Below, in pieces: positions 1 through 5,598 of a stretch of DNA of 5,598 nucleotides; the first letter of the stretch is position 1, and each line of letters starts with the position of its first letter. This DNA is from CAZTLI01 sp964614375 (GTDB lineage Bacteria > Chloroflexota > Anaerolineae > Aggregatilineales > Phototrophicaceae), in assembly GCA_964614375.1 (NCBI GenBank), contig CAZTLI010000374.1, positions 1-5,598 of the forward strand, given 5' to 3'. The notes under the pieces are model-generated. The model did not search any database. It was given only the letters and a program-made list of their open reading frames with translations, and was not told where the DNA came from. The position numbers and the translations under genes were made by a program.

Positions 1-311
1 AGATAACTATCTTGCCGAGAACGCCAATCTAAATCGCGCAGAAATTTACTGCCGCAATAATAGGGATCGCCCGCCGTTTCGCATAAAAAGTCTTTCAGCA
101 AGATGGGCACACCCCAAAACGGGGCATCTAACAGTGGCGTGTCCTGTGCGGTCTGTCGCGCTTTATCGTATAGCTTGGTGATGACGGCATTGACCGTCGG
201 ATTAAGCTGTTCAATGCGCGCGATTGCCATTTCGACGAGTTCCAGCGGGGTAATCTCGCCTGTGCGGATGAAGTCAGCCTGTGCTGTTGCGTCCAGTTGG
301 CATAAGTCCAT
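1..311 (-). CDS. Amidase-signature family enzyme, N-terminal part only (cut by window edge)
   Basis: The 103 visible residues begin MDLCQLDATAQADFIRTGEI and continue with TPLELVEMAIARIEQLNP, the usual N-terminal helices of amidase-signature hydrolases. GVPILLKD at residues 67-74 is the conserved strand carrying the catalytic lysine (K73) of the Ser-cisSer-Lys triad; the two serines and the glycine-rich signature would lie beyond the window edge. The family hydrolyses amide bonds and is usually about 450-500 residues long, so roughly a fifth of the protein is visible. The N-terminus reminds me more of stand-alone amidases such as 6-aminohexanoate-cyclic-dimer hydrolase than of GatA, but the substrate cannot be assigned from this part. 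The start is ATG at 311, with AAAGG about six bases upstream; the ATG overlaps the glycosyltransferase stop by one base (TGATG), which suggests translational coupling. Family is confident, function is not. Confidence 0.88.
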   Translation of the reverse strand, partial: MDLCQLDATAQADFIRTGEITPLELVEMAIARIEQLNPTVNAVITKLYDKARQTAQDTPLLDAPFWGVPILLKDFLCETAGDPYYCGSKFLRDLDWRSRQDSY

Positions 312-313
312 CA
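309..313 (-). promoter_or_regulatory. TGATG stop/start overlap between glycosyltransferase and amidase
   Basis: Read on the minus strand, the TGA stop of the glycosyltransferase (313-311) shares one base with the ATG of the amidase (311-309). An AAAGG sequence lies about six bases before the ATG, inside the end of the glycosyltransferase gene. This arrangement is typical of co-transcribed genes whose translation is coupled by termination and re-initiation. Confidence 0.75.
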
Positions 314-1492
314 GTCGCCTTTAGATTCGTTCAATCGCACAATGAGGTCTTTGTAACCCTGGGCATAGCGGGCGATGACCGTATCGGCATCGAATCCCTG
401 GACCGCCACACGTCCGGCCTCGCCCATTTTCATCCGCAAATCGGCATCATCGAGTAACAGGCGGATTTTATCGGCGAGGTCATCAACCGACCAATCGACC
501 AGCAGACCGTTTTCACCATCATGGATGACATCTTCCATCAGGCCGACGCGCGTCGAAATGACGGGCGTGCCACAGGCCATCGCTTCGATGGTCACGCGCG
601 GGCCGCCTTCGGCTGTCGAAGCACAAACCAGCATCCGCGCCTTGTTATAGAGTTGGGCGACATCTTCGGCACGGTTGGCATGGGTGAAAATCTGGATATT
701 ATCGAGCAAGCCGCGCACTTCCATCCGCGCCACGACCCGACCATACATCGGCCCTTGACCGAGAAAACAGGCGCGCAGCCCGGGATGAGTCTCGCGCACC
801 TGCGCCAGCGCATCGACCAGCATCAACAATCCTTTGTTTTCCGCCAAGCGTCCCACCAACAGCACATCATAGCGTTTTTCGATTTCGGGACGTGGGCAGA
901 ACACATCAAAGTCGATGTACATAGAGGGTAAATAGAGGATTTTTTCTTCCGGCACACCCACCCGCCGCAGCAGATTGGGAATCTGGGTTCGATTGACTGT
1001 CCGTATCGCCGCCGCGCGTCCACGTACCCAGCTGAGATACCGCAGCGCCAACCAGCGATAGACCCACTCGCGCCAACTGACAGTGCGCGGATAGCCTTCG
1101 ATGTGATGGATTTCGCTGACATAGGGCACGCCTGTAGACCGTGAGATACGCCACGCGCCATTGCCATTGAGGAACAGGCCATAATCATGCGAGACAATCA
1201 GCGCATAGTCGCGTTCCGCCAGCAGCTTCTCGCCTTCGATAGCCAGAAAGCGCGGATGCAGCAGTTTGTGCGTATCGCCCGGATGAAAATAGACATTGCC
1301 ATGTACCTGCCGTCGCTCAATCTTCGCCGGCTGCGGCACAAAAATGTCGATTCTGTCCCAGTGAGTTGAAAAGCGCGCCAGCATTCGGTAGAAGGTGCTG
1401 TCTCGACCTTCAACTACAGAGGTATCACCACTGAGCATCAAGAGGTTCATAAGCTGAGGAAAAAAGATGGAGGGACATGACAGCAGCACCAT
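311..1492 (-). CDS. Family 4 (GT-B fold) glycosyltransferase
   Basis: This is a cytoplasmic retaining glycosyltransferase that would move a sugar from a nucleotide-sugar donor to a glycan or lipid acceptor. Counting from the ATG at 1492 (393 residues), the N-terminal acceptor domain starts with the strand NLLMLSGD and contains a short HDYG segment. The C-terminal donor domain opens with LLVGRLAENKG (about residues 211-221), whose Arg and Lys normally contact the donor phosphates. It contains EGGPRVTIEAMACGTPVIST, in which the two glutamates eight positions apart form the E-x7-E motif of GT4. No membrane segment or signal peptide is evident. The start is uncertain: 1492 has GAAGG seven bases upstream; ATG 1450 (379 residues, MNLLMLSGD) fits the N-terminus I recall for relatives but lacks a ribosome-binding site; the frame is open to a TTG at 1525. 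The neighbouring anchored SGNH hydrolase and propeller make an envelope-glycan role possible. Donor and acceptor are unknown. Confidence 0.93.
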   Translation of the reverse strand: MVLLSCPSIFFPQLMNLLMLSGDTSVVEGRDSTFYRMLARFSTHWDRIDIFVPQPAKIERRQVHGNVYFHPGDTHKLLHPRFLAIEGEKLLAERDYALIVSHDYGLFLNGNGAWRISRSTGVPYVSEIHHIEGYPRTVSWREWVYRWLALRYLSWVRGRAAAIRTVNRTQIPNLLRRVGVPEEKILYLPSMYIDFDVFCPRPEIEKRYDVLLVGRLAENKGLLMLVDALAQVRETHPGLRACFLGQGPMYGRVVARMEVRGLLDNIQIFTHANRAEDVAQLYNKARMLVCASTAEGGPRVTIEAMACGTPVISTRVGLMEDVIHDGENGLLVDWSVDDLADKIRLLLDDADLRMKMGEAGRVAVQGFDADTVIARYAQGYKDLIVRLNESKGD

Positions 1493-1661
1493 GCCCCGGC
1501 CTTCAGGGAAAACTCTGCGCTCCAACTACCCACGCTCTACCCAATACAGCATCCCTTCAAGGGGGAACGGGTCGGCCTAGTAATCGGTATATCTACTATA
1601 ATGCCACTTTTTGCGAAAAAAAGCGAGTGCTACACACCTATTTCTTATGTGTAAGTGAAAA
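1493..1661. other. Intergenic stretch between propeller gene and glycosyltransferase
   Basis: These 169 bases hold no convincing gene. The half nearest the propeller gene is clearly AT-richer than its surroundings. A minus-strand promoter for the glycosyltransferase would be expected here: TATAGT (1600-1595) and TAGATA nearby could act as -10 elements, but I find no convincing -35 at the right distance. A perfect TATAAT at 1597-1602 on the plus strand has no -35 and no plus-strand gene to serve. The part closest to the glycosyltransferase may be coding if the TTG at 1525 is used. Confidence 0.5.
1616..1653 (-). terminator. Weak terminator-like hairpin after the propeller gene
   Basis: On the minus strand, nine bases past the propeller stop codon, TACACA (1653-1648) can pair with TGTGTA (1636-1631) around an 11-base loop, and a run of seven T follows at 1622-1616. 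The stem is only six base pairs and AT-rich, and eight bases separate it from the T run, so it departs from a classical intrinsic terminator. It may only weaken read-through into the glycosyltransferase, or may be chance. Confidence 0.22.
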
Positions 1662-2710
1662 TCAAGGTCGCCATGCCGGACGTAAACCCGCGACCAGTTC
1701 CGCGTCATCTGTCCCAGCGGCGTTGATGAGGCGAATCGTTTGCTGCGGAGTCGTGCTGCCGATGAGATGTCGTTCTTCGTCATACGCCAGTTGCCTGCCA
1801 TCGGGCGACCATGCCGGATTGCCGCTGAAATAGGGCGAATCGGTCANNNNNNNNNNNNNNNNNNNNNNNNNNNNNNNNNNNNNNNNNNNNNNNNNNNNNN
1901 NNNNNNNNNNNNNNNNNNNNNNNNNNNNNNNNNNNNNNNNNNNNNNTGCCTGCCATCGGGCGACCATGCCGGATTGCCGCTGAAATAGGGCGAATCGGTC
2001 AATTGGCGGATGTCGGCAGCGCTGCCATTTACAGGCACGATGTATATGTCCATTCGCATCACAAACGCCATCGTCCCGCCATCCGGCGACCATGACGGGT
2101 CGTCCTGGACTTCCCACGCCGGGTCGGAGATAACCAATCGCCGCGAGTCACGCCCGTCTATCGCCGCGAGATAGACATAGTAATCATCATAATTGCCACC
2201 CTGAAACGCCAGCAGCGTGCTGTCCGGCGACCAAACGGGGTCATAGTTAAACGTCTGTCCAGCGATGACAGGCTGCGGTTGACCGCCACTGCTGTTGACG
2301 ACGAAAATGCGATTCGCCCCGTTAACAGGCGCGGTATAGGCAATCCATGTGCCGTCAGGTGACCATGCGGGCGCGCCCGTACCCGGATGATTGACCACCG
2401 GCTGCACATCGCGTCCCGCAAAATCCATTCGATAGATACCGTCGCGCGTCGTGCCATGCGACTCGAACACGATGAACTGTCCATCCGGCGACCACACCGG
2501 GTTCATATCCGAATTGAGTGAATCGCGCGTGAGATTGACGCGCAGACGGCGGGCGATGTCGAGCGTCATAATATCGCTGCGCCTGCCCACCGATTGATAG
2601 GCCAGAATCTGCGCCGGAATGAAGCCCCCGACCAGCCAGCAGACCATCACCGCCCCGATAAACAGTCCGCCAATCGCACCCGCCAATCGCAAACCCAACC
2701 ACAGGATCAT
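1662..2710 (-). CDS. Membrane-anchored TolB-like (PD40/WD40-like) beta-propeller, split by an assembly gap
   Basis: The product starts with one hydrophobic segment (about residues 7-34) that acts as a signal anchor, with no lipobox, so the propeller should sit outside the cytoplasmic membrane. Blade motifs of the form xPxWSPDG follow, with tryptophans at 73, 116, 160, 207 and 249; one reads WSPDS. Numbering assumes that the 100 Ns at 1847-1946 and one 55-nt flanking copy are an artefact; removing them gives a continuous 297-residue ORF. The last residues, RPAWRP, put a sixth tryptophan at 295, in register with the 42-47 residue spacing, but stop before SPDG. Six blades match the TolB propeller fold. 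Such domains bind proteins or ligands and usually lack catalysis; no partner domain is present, so the role is unknown. The ATG at 2710 has only a weak GAG-type ribosome site and lies 19 bases after the stop of a possible small ORF. Confidence 0.88.
1792..1846. repeat. Copy 1 of a 55-nt exact direct repeat flanking the N gap
   Basis: These 55 bases are identical to 1947-2001 and end exactly at the first N. On the minus strand they encode the blade segment TDSPYFSGNPAWSPDGR. The identity stops exactly at 55: copy 1 abuts the gap with its right edge and copy 2 with its left edge, as expected for two contig ends that share one assembly k-mer. A genuine repeat is less likely. Confidence 0.95.
1847..1946. 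other. Assembly gap of exactly 100 N
   Basis: One hundred unknown bases interrupt the propeller gene. The round length suggests a placeholder and not a measured distance. Both flanks carry the same 55-base sequence, so the true gap is probably negative: two contig ends that overlap and were not merged. Any translation running through the Ns, including an apparent stretch of unknown residues, should be ignored. Confidence 0.97.
1947..2001. repeat. Copy 2 of the 55-nt exact direct repeat flanking the N gap
   Basis: Identical to 1792-1846 and beginning at the first base after the Ns. It encodes the same 17 residues in the frame of the upstream part of the propeller gene, so merging the two copies keeps the reading frame and joins ADIRQLTDSPYFSG to the C-terminal part that resumes with QLAYDEERHL. 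Confidence 0.95.
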
Positions 2711-2729
2711 GTGTCACTCGCTGCGCGGG

Positions 2730-2840
2730 TCATTCAGCCGCAGCCTGCCCCGCCCGCCACTGCCTGCGAAGCATTTGTTCATCACGCTGCAAATCGCAGA
2801 TCAACTGGTAGAAGGTGGCGGCGGGTGGAATTTGGAACAT
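2730..2840 (-). CDS. Possible small protein of 36 residues
   Basis: In the 182 bases between the SGNH hydrolase and the propeller gene there is one short ORF, beginning MFQIPPAATFYQLICDLQRD and ending in a Gln/Arg/Ala-rich tail. AGGA lies nine bases before its ATG, an acceptable ribosome-binding site. Its stop is 19 bases before the propeller ATG, compatible with translation in the same operon. The peptide looks like one amphipathic helix with mixed charge, has one cysteine, and has no signal peptide or membrane segment. I recognise no family. Short ORFs of this length arise by chance, so this remains a candidate; conservation of the sequence next to the propeller gene would decide. Confidence 0.33.
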   Translation of the reverse strand: MFQIPPAATFYQLICDLQRDEQMLRRQWRAGQAAAE

Positions 2841-2892
2841 CGGCGCGTATCCTGCATATCGGAGGCGGTATGTCTATCCTAAGTGGTTATGA

Positions 2893-4098
2893 CTAACGTG
2901 GCAACTGACTGGCCTGGCGTGTGGGTAGGAGGTTGTGTTCTGCTAACCACGCTGCCAATCCCTCCGCAAGGACGGCGTTGCCATGTGGATTGAGGTGGAT
3001 GTCATCGCTGTAGTACAGGATTTCGCCCGCCCGCGCCCGTTCCATCAACAGGGGCAGCGGGTCATAACACAGCAAATCCTGCTCAAAGCACAAACTCAGC
3101 AGGGCCTCGCGTGCCCCTTCGAGGATCGCCATGCCATCCCCCATCAGCGGCGCGGTCAATGGCGCATAGACCTGTTCGCGCGTGGGGATGACAACGACGA
3201 CCATTTGCCCGTTCCATGATGCCACTCGCTGCTGTGCTTCGGCGAGCGCCTGCCACGTTAGATTGTAGCCGATTTGATTGGCCTCGCGTGACATATCCAT
3301 CGCCCGCAGTTCATACGGTTGACCGATGCCCATTTCCGTATCGCCAATGGTGATGTGATACTGTTCTGTGAAAATGTCATCCTCAGCCGATTGACCGCCG
3401 CCCAACACCATATCTATCACCGCAAACGCGACGGAATGTGTCCGCAGCCAACCGCCCAAACTGTTATCCGGTTCGTCGGGCGATTGTTCTGGGGGCGCAT
3501 CATCCTCGACAGGTTCAATCGTGCCGTTCCACGTCAGCAGACCATAATCGTCGTTGAAGTCGTTGCCAAATGCCTGCCAGATGACCAGCGGCGGCGTCAG
3601 CGGCGCGCCAAAATCGCGCAAAATCCGCCCATGACTGATCGAGCCTGTCGCGGGTTGCCCCATATTGACGATGCCCATGCCCGTCTGCTGACCGAGCAGT
3701 GTCACCCAGCAGTCTTCAATCTCGGTGAAACAAAATGTGAACGAATCGCCCACGACCACCGCATCGACAAAATAATCCACCGGGCGCGTGCGAAATCCCA
3801 CGCCGCCGCCGTCCCACAATTCGATGGTACTCACATGAAAACTCACACTCGGACTCCCGTATTGCAGGGCGTTTTCCAATCCCGGGCGCAAAATATAGTA
3901 ATGGTCGCCATTTTCCTGCCATGCGGGAGTCCATGTTTGGGGATAGGGCTGCCCGGTCATAGCGACATAAGCGGCCTGTGCCAGTCGTGGCGGCAGCGAC
4001 GGCGCAGCCAGCCGCAAAATCACTTCGAGCAGGGCAGCGATAATGACCAGATTGAACAGGATAATCCACAACCATTTCAGGCGTTTGATGACTGCCAT
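2893..4098 (-). CDS. Membrane-anchored SGNH/GDSL-type hydrolase
   Basis: The 401-residue product starts with a single membrane helix (about residues 9-31) after a short Lys/Arg-rich cytoplasmic end, so the catalytic domain should face outward. The SGNH blocks appear in order: VVVGDSFTF with nucleophile S119 (block I), GQPATGS near 147-153 with the block II glycine, FGND with N179 (block III), and SDDIHLNPHG with D365 and H368 as the DxxH pair (block V). The complete set suggests an active esterase, deacetylase or acetyltransferase. An acidic, proline-rich insert (about 195-214) separates block III from the rest. The anchored layout recalls the SGNH proteins of polysaccharide O-acetylation, such as the AlgJ/AlgX group, but no MBOAT partner is in view. 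The ATG at 4098 is well supported by GAAGGA eight bases upstream and a good promoter at 4136-4164. Substrate unknown. Confidence 0.92.
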   Translation of the reverse strand: MAVIKRLKWLWIILFNLVIIAALLEVILRLAAPSLPPRLAQAAYVAMTGQPYPQTWTPAWQENGDHYYILRPGLENALQYGSPSVSFHVSTIELWDGGGVGFRTRPVDYFVDAVVVGDSFTFCFTEIEDCWVTLLGQQTGMGIVNMGQPATGSISHGRILRDFGAPLTPPLVIWQAFGNDFNDDYGLLTWNGTIEPVEDDAPPEQSPDEPDNSLGGWLRTHSVAFAVIDMVLGGGQSAEDDIFTEQYHITIGDTEMGIGQPYELRAMDMSREANQIGYNLTWQALAEAQQRVASWNGQMVVVVIPTREQVYAPLTAPLMGDGMAILEGAREALLSLCFEQDLLCYDPLPLLMERARAGEILYYSDDIHLNPHGNAVLAEGLAAWLAEHNLLPTRQASQLPR

Positions 4099-4106
4099 GC
4101 AGCGCG

Positions 4107-4112
4107 TCCTTC
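4107..4112 (-). promoter_or_regulatory. Ribosome-binding site of the SGNH hydrolase gene
   Basis: GAAGGA on the minus strand lies eight bases before the ATG at 4098. It is the best Shine-Dalgarno match in the window and decides the start of the SGNH gene. Confidence 0.75.
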
Positions 4113-4135
4113 ACAATGGGTCGTCAGCGCCGCCG

Positions 4136-4164
4136 ATTCTACGTCGGGATAGGGAGTGTGTCTA
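4136..4164 (-). promoter_or_regulatory. Sigma-70-like promoter for the SGNH hydrolase gene
   Basis: On the minus strand, TAGACA (4164-4159) and TAGAAT (4141-4136) are separated by exactly 17 bases; each matches the housekeeping consensus at five of six positions. Transcription would begin near 4129 and give a leader of about 30 bases that includes the GAAGGA ribosome-binding site. The promoter lies wholly within the 81-base space after the ccdA stop codon, so the SGNH gene probably has its own start site even if some transcripts read through from the redox genes. Confidence 0.6.
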
Positions 4165-4179
4165 GTTTAGAACGCTGTC

Positions 4180-4986
4180 TTATGTTTCCGCCATCTGCGG
4201 CACATCGTCCGCATGGGGCGTGTGCAGCGCGCGATAGGCCGCATAACCAGCGCCAATCGTGATTCCCGCTGCGACAATCCAGTAGATGATTTGCGCCTCC
4301 AGACTAAATATAAATGCCGGGTCGATATGCGGCAGTAGTTCGGTGATGAAACCAAACACACCCACCGCGACCAGCAATACGCCGGATGCGCGCGTCATCA
4401 CGTCATGATGCTGTGCCAGCCAACTGACGATTCGGCGTTGGACGGGCATCGCCGCCAATGGCAGCACGACCAGAGGCCAGCCAAATCCCAAACCAAAGAA
4501 GAAGAAAAATGTCAGCCCATCGAAGATGCTCTGGATATTGCCCGCGCTGTAGGCGAATGTGCCGATAATCAGTGGGCCGGTGCAGGGCAAAGTCATCGGG
4601 CCGAAGAACAGGCCATAGACATAGGCCGTGACATAGGGATTCCGCAGCATTGGCGCCTGGGCGGTCGAAAGTCGGGCGAAGGGATTGCGCCCGATGAGCA
4701 TCAAGCCGCCCATCGCAATCACGAATAGATAAATGATGGGCAGTAGGATTGTCAACGTGTCGCCCAACTGTGCCCGCAGCAGACTGAGAATGAAGCCAAT
4801 CACCACCATCATCGTCAAGATGCCCGCCAACACCAGCACGCCCAGCAGCGCGATTCCCTTTCGGGCACGTTCATTGCCGGCATTGCCTGCCAGAAACGCA
4901 ATCAGTCCCGGATACAGGGGCAGCAAACAGGCATTTTGTAATATCGCGGCATTACCCGTGCCGAACGCCGTCAGAATTTCAGTCAT
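4180..4986 (-). CDS. ccdA: CcdA/DsbD-type transmembrane thiol-disulfide transporter
   Basis: The 268-residue product is almost wholly hydrophobic, with six or seven predicted membrane helices, the CcdA layout. The two redox cysteines of the family are present: C20 in NACLLPLYPG in the first helix, and C135 in LPCTGPLI in the helix that begins the second half. CcdA passes electrons from cytoplasmic thioredoxin through this cysteine pair to extracytoplasmic thioredoxin-like proteins, for cytochrome c maturation or repair of oxidised proteins. The usual Ser-Pro before the first cysteine is Asn-Ala here, whereas the second motif is canonical. A Phe-rich run (TFFFFFGLGFG) starts the fifth helix and is ordinary for a membrane protein. 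The gene starts 12 bases after the thioredoxin stop codon, so both are surely one operon, and that thioredoxin is the likely partner. The ribosome site before ATG 4986 is weak (AGAG). Confidence 0.9.
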   Translation of the reverse strand: MTEILTAFGTGNAAILQNACLLPLYPGLIAFLAGNAGNERARKGIALLGVLVLAGILTMMVVIGFILSLLRAQLGDTLTILLPIIYLFVIAMGGLMLIGRNPFARLSTAQAPMLRNPYVTAYVYGLFFGPMTLPCTGPLIIGTFAYSAGNIQSIFDGLTFFFFFGLGFGWPLVVLPLAAMPVQRRIVSWLAQHHDVMTRASGVLLVAVGVFGFITELLPHIDPAFIFSLEAQIIYWIVAAGITIGAGYAAYRALHTPHADDVPQMAET

Positions 4987-4998
4987 CGGTCTCTGCCC

Positions 4999-5598
4999 TT
5001 AGTTGTTGTTGGCTGTGGTCACGGCGGTGATGATGGCCTCTTGATTGTGATAGCCTGTGCTCAAGGATGACACGACGCCCCCTGGCGAAATCGTGAAGTG
5101 TGGTGTGCTCGGTGGATTTTGTACGCTGAAGCCGAAGGTATCGACCAGCGCCTGCACCAATTCTTCTGTTGCGATGGCGAAAATCCAGTTGAAGCCGTTG
5201 TTATTGGCATAAATCACCAGGTCTTGATCTTCGATAAATTCGCCCACACTCAACGAAATGAACACATATTGCTCCGAGTCAAGATTGGGCAGCGCAGACG
5301 CGACCACCTGCTGCTGACTGCGGCACAGCGGACACCACGTCGCCATCGGTTCGACAAACACCGTGCGTCCGGCGAACTGGGCGAGTGTGAACGTCTCGCC
5401 TGTGCGGGCATTGACCAGCGGAAATTGTGTCCACGCCGGCGCATTGTAAGCGACAGTTTCGGCTTGAGGCTGGTCGTCGGCTGATTCTGTATCATTCGAT
5501 GGCGCGCTTGCCGAGGTCGATGAAGTATCTGTAGCTGCTGTATCGCTGGTGGGTGGTGGTGCTTGTGGCACGGGTGTATGGACTACGGGCGTATTAAC
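4999..5598 (-). CDS. Extracytoplasmic TlpA/ResA-like thioredoxin, N-terminus outside the window
   Basis: The frame is open to the window edge, giving 199 visible residues, so the true start lies upstream; a GTG at 5571 is possible but less likely because the frame continues VNTPVVHTPVPQ before it. The first 50 or so residues are a Pro/Ser/Thr/Asp-rich linker of the kind that follows a signal peptide or lipobox and holds a domain away from the membrane. Counting from the GTG, the thioredoxin domain runs from about residue 45, with the active site TWCPLCRSQQ (C80 and C83) and the conserved cis-proline at P157 in STPHFTI. TlpA-like proteins reduce disulfides outside the cytoplasm, for example apocytochrome c. 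The ccdA gene 12 bases downstream would supply the electrons. The specific target is unknown, and no cytochrome c or other ccm gene is in view. Confidence 0.9.
   Translation of the reverse strand, partial: VNTPVVHTPVPQAPPPTSDTAATDTSSTSASAPSNDTESADDQPQAETVAYNAPAWTQFPLVNARTGETFTLAQFAGRTVFVEPMATWCPLCRSQQQVVASALPNLDSEQYVFISLSVGEFIEDQDLVIYANNNGFNWIFAIATEELVQALVDTFGFSVQNPPSTPHFTISPGGVVSSLSTGYHNQEAIITAVTTANNN

Noticed and set aside
1597..1602. Perfect TATAAT on the plus strand
   Set aside because: No -35 element lies upstream, and there is no convincing plus-strand gene downstream; the region is simply AT-rich.
1607..1623. CTTTTT/AAAAAG inverted repeat around a GCG loop
   Set aside because: The stem is six base pairs, nearly all A-T, too unstable to act as a terminator by itself.
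1947..2510. Recurring GGCGACCA-type sequence about every 130-140 bases, resembling a direct-repeat array
   Set aside because: It is the coding sequence of the WSPDG blade motifs of the propeller. The copies diverge and the spacing follows the 42-47 residue blade period, so this is not a CRISPR or regulatory iteron array.
2803..2815. GGTAGAAGGTG shared with the glycosyltransferase N-terminus near 1387-1397
   Set aside because: An 11-base match encoding TFY in both frames; no further similarity extends from it, so it is probably chance.
2594..2896. Plus-strand ORFs across the SGNH/propeller spacer
   Set aside because: They overlap the antisense of the propeller N-terminus, are low-complexity (Gln/Arg/Pro) and show no domain or start signal.
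3319..4152. A 277-codon plus-strand ORF opposite the SGNH hydrolase
   Set aside because: It is antisense to a gene with a full set of SGNH motifs, its translation is rich in Arg/Gln/His with no recognisable domain, and no promoter or ribosome site supports it. Long antisense ORFs are common opposite GC-rich genes.
5396..5407. CTCGCCTGTGCGG shared with 257-269
   Set aside because: Both copies lie in coding sequence that encodes an R-T-G-E segment (amidase IRTGEIT, thioredoxin ARTGETF). The match is short and best explained by shared codon preference.

Overview
All supportable genes in this window lie on the minus strand. In transcription order (right to left) they are: a secreted TlpA-like thioredoxin (5' end outside the window), a CcdA/DsbD-type membrane thiol transporter, a membrane-anchored SGNH/GDSL hydrolase, a possible 36-residue small protein, a membrane-anchored TolB-like beta-propeller, a family-4 glycosyltransferase, and the N-terminal third or less of an amidase-signature enzyme that runs off the left edge. 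The DNA is moderately GC-rich. The run of Ns and an exactly k-mer-sized duplication beside it point to a short-read (probably metagenomic) draft assembly. From the flavour of the proteins (WSPDG propellers, Chloroflexota-like glycosyltransferase N-terminus, amidase type) my best guess is an uncultured Chloroflexota bacterium, possibly Anaerolineae. This is an impression and no marker gene in the window proves it.

Region 4999-5598 plus 4180-4986 is a two-gene thiol-redox unit. CcdA would move reducing equivalents across the membrane, and the CPLC thioredoxin would use them outside the cell. The genes are 12 nt apart and almost certainly co-transcribed. A well-formed sigma-70-like promoter (4136-4164) and a strong ribosome-binding site (4107-4112) then start a second unit at the SGNH hydrolase (2893-4098). 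It is followed by a 182-nt stretch holding one plausible small ORF, then the propeller gene (1662-2710).

The propeller gene is split by 100 Ns (1847-1946) whose two flanks are the same 55 nt. Removing the Ns and one 55-nt copy gives one uninterrupted 297-residue ORF with evenly spaced WSPDG blades, so the gap is best read as an unmerged contig overlap and not as missing sequence. After a roughly 170-nt AT-rich intergenic stretch come the glycosyltransferase and the amidase, joined by a one-base TGATG stop/start overlap.

The anchored SGNH hydrolase, anchored propeller and glycosyltransferase could together serve envelope glycan synthesis or modification, but this rests only on adjacency. I found no RNA gene, CRISPR array, mobile element or clearly new system. 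The observations most worth checking are the assembly artefact inside the propeller gene, the unannotated small ORF and the internal promoter.
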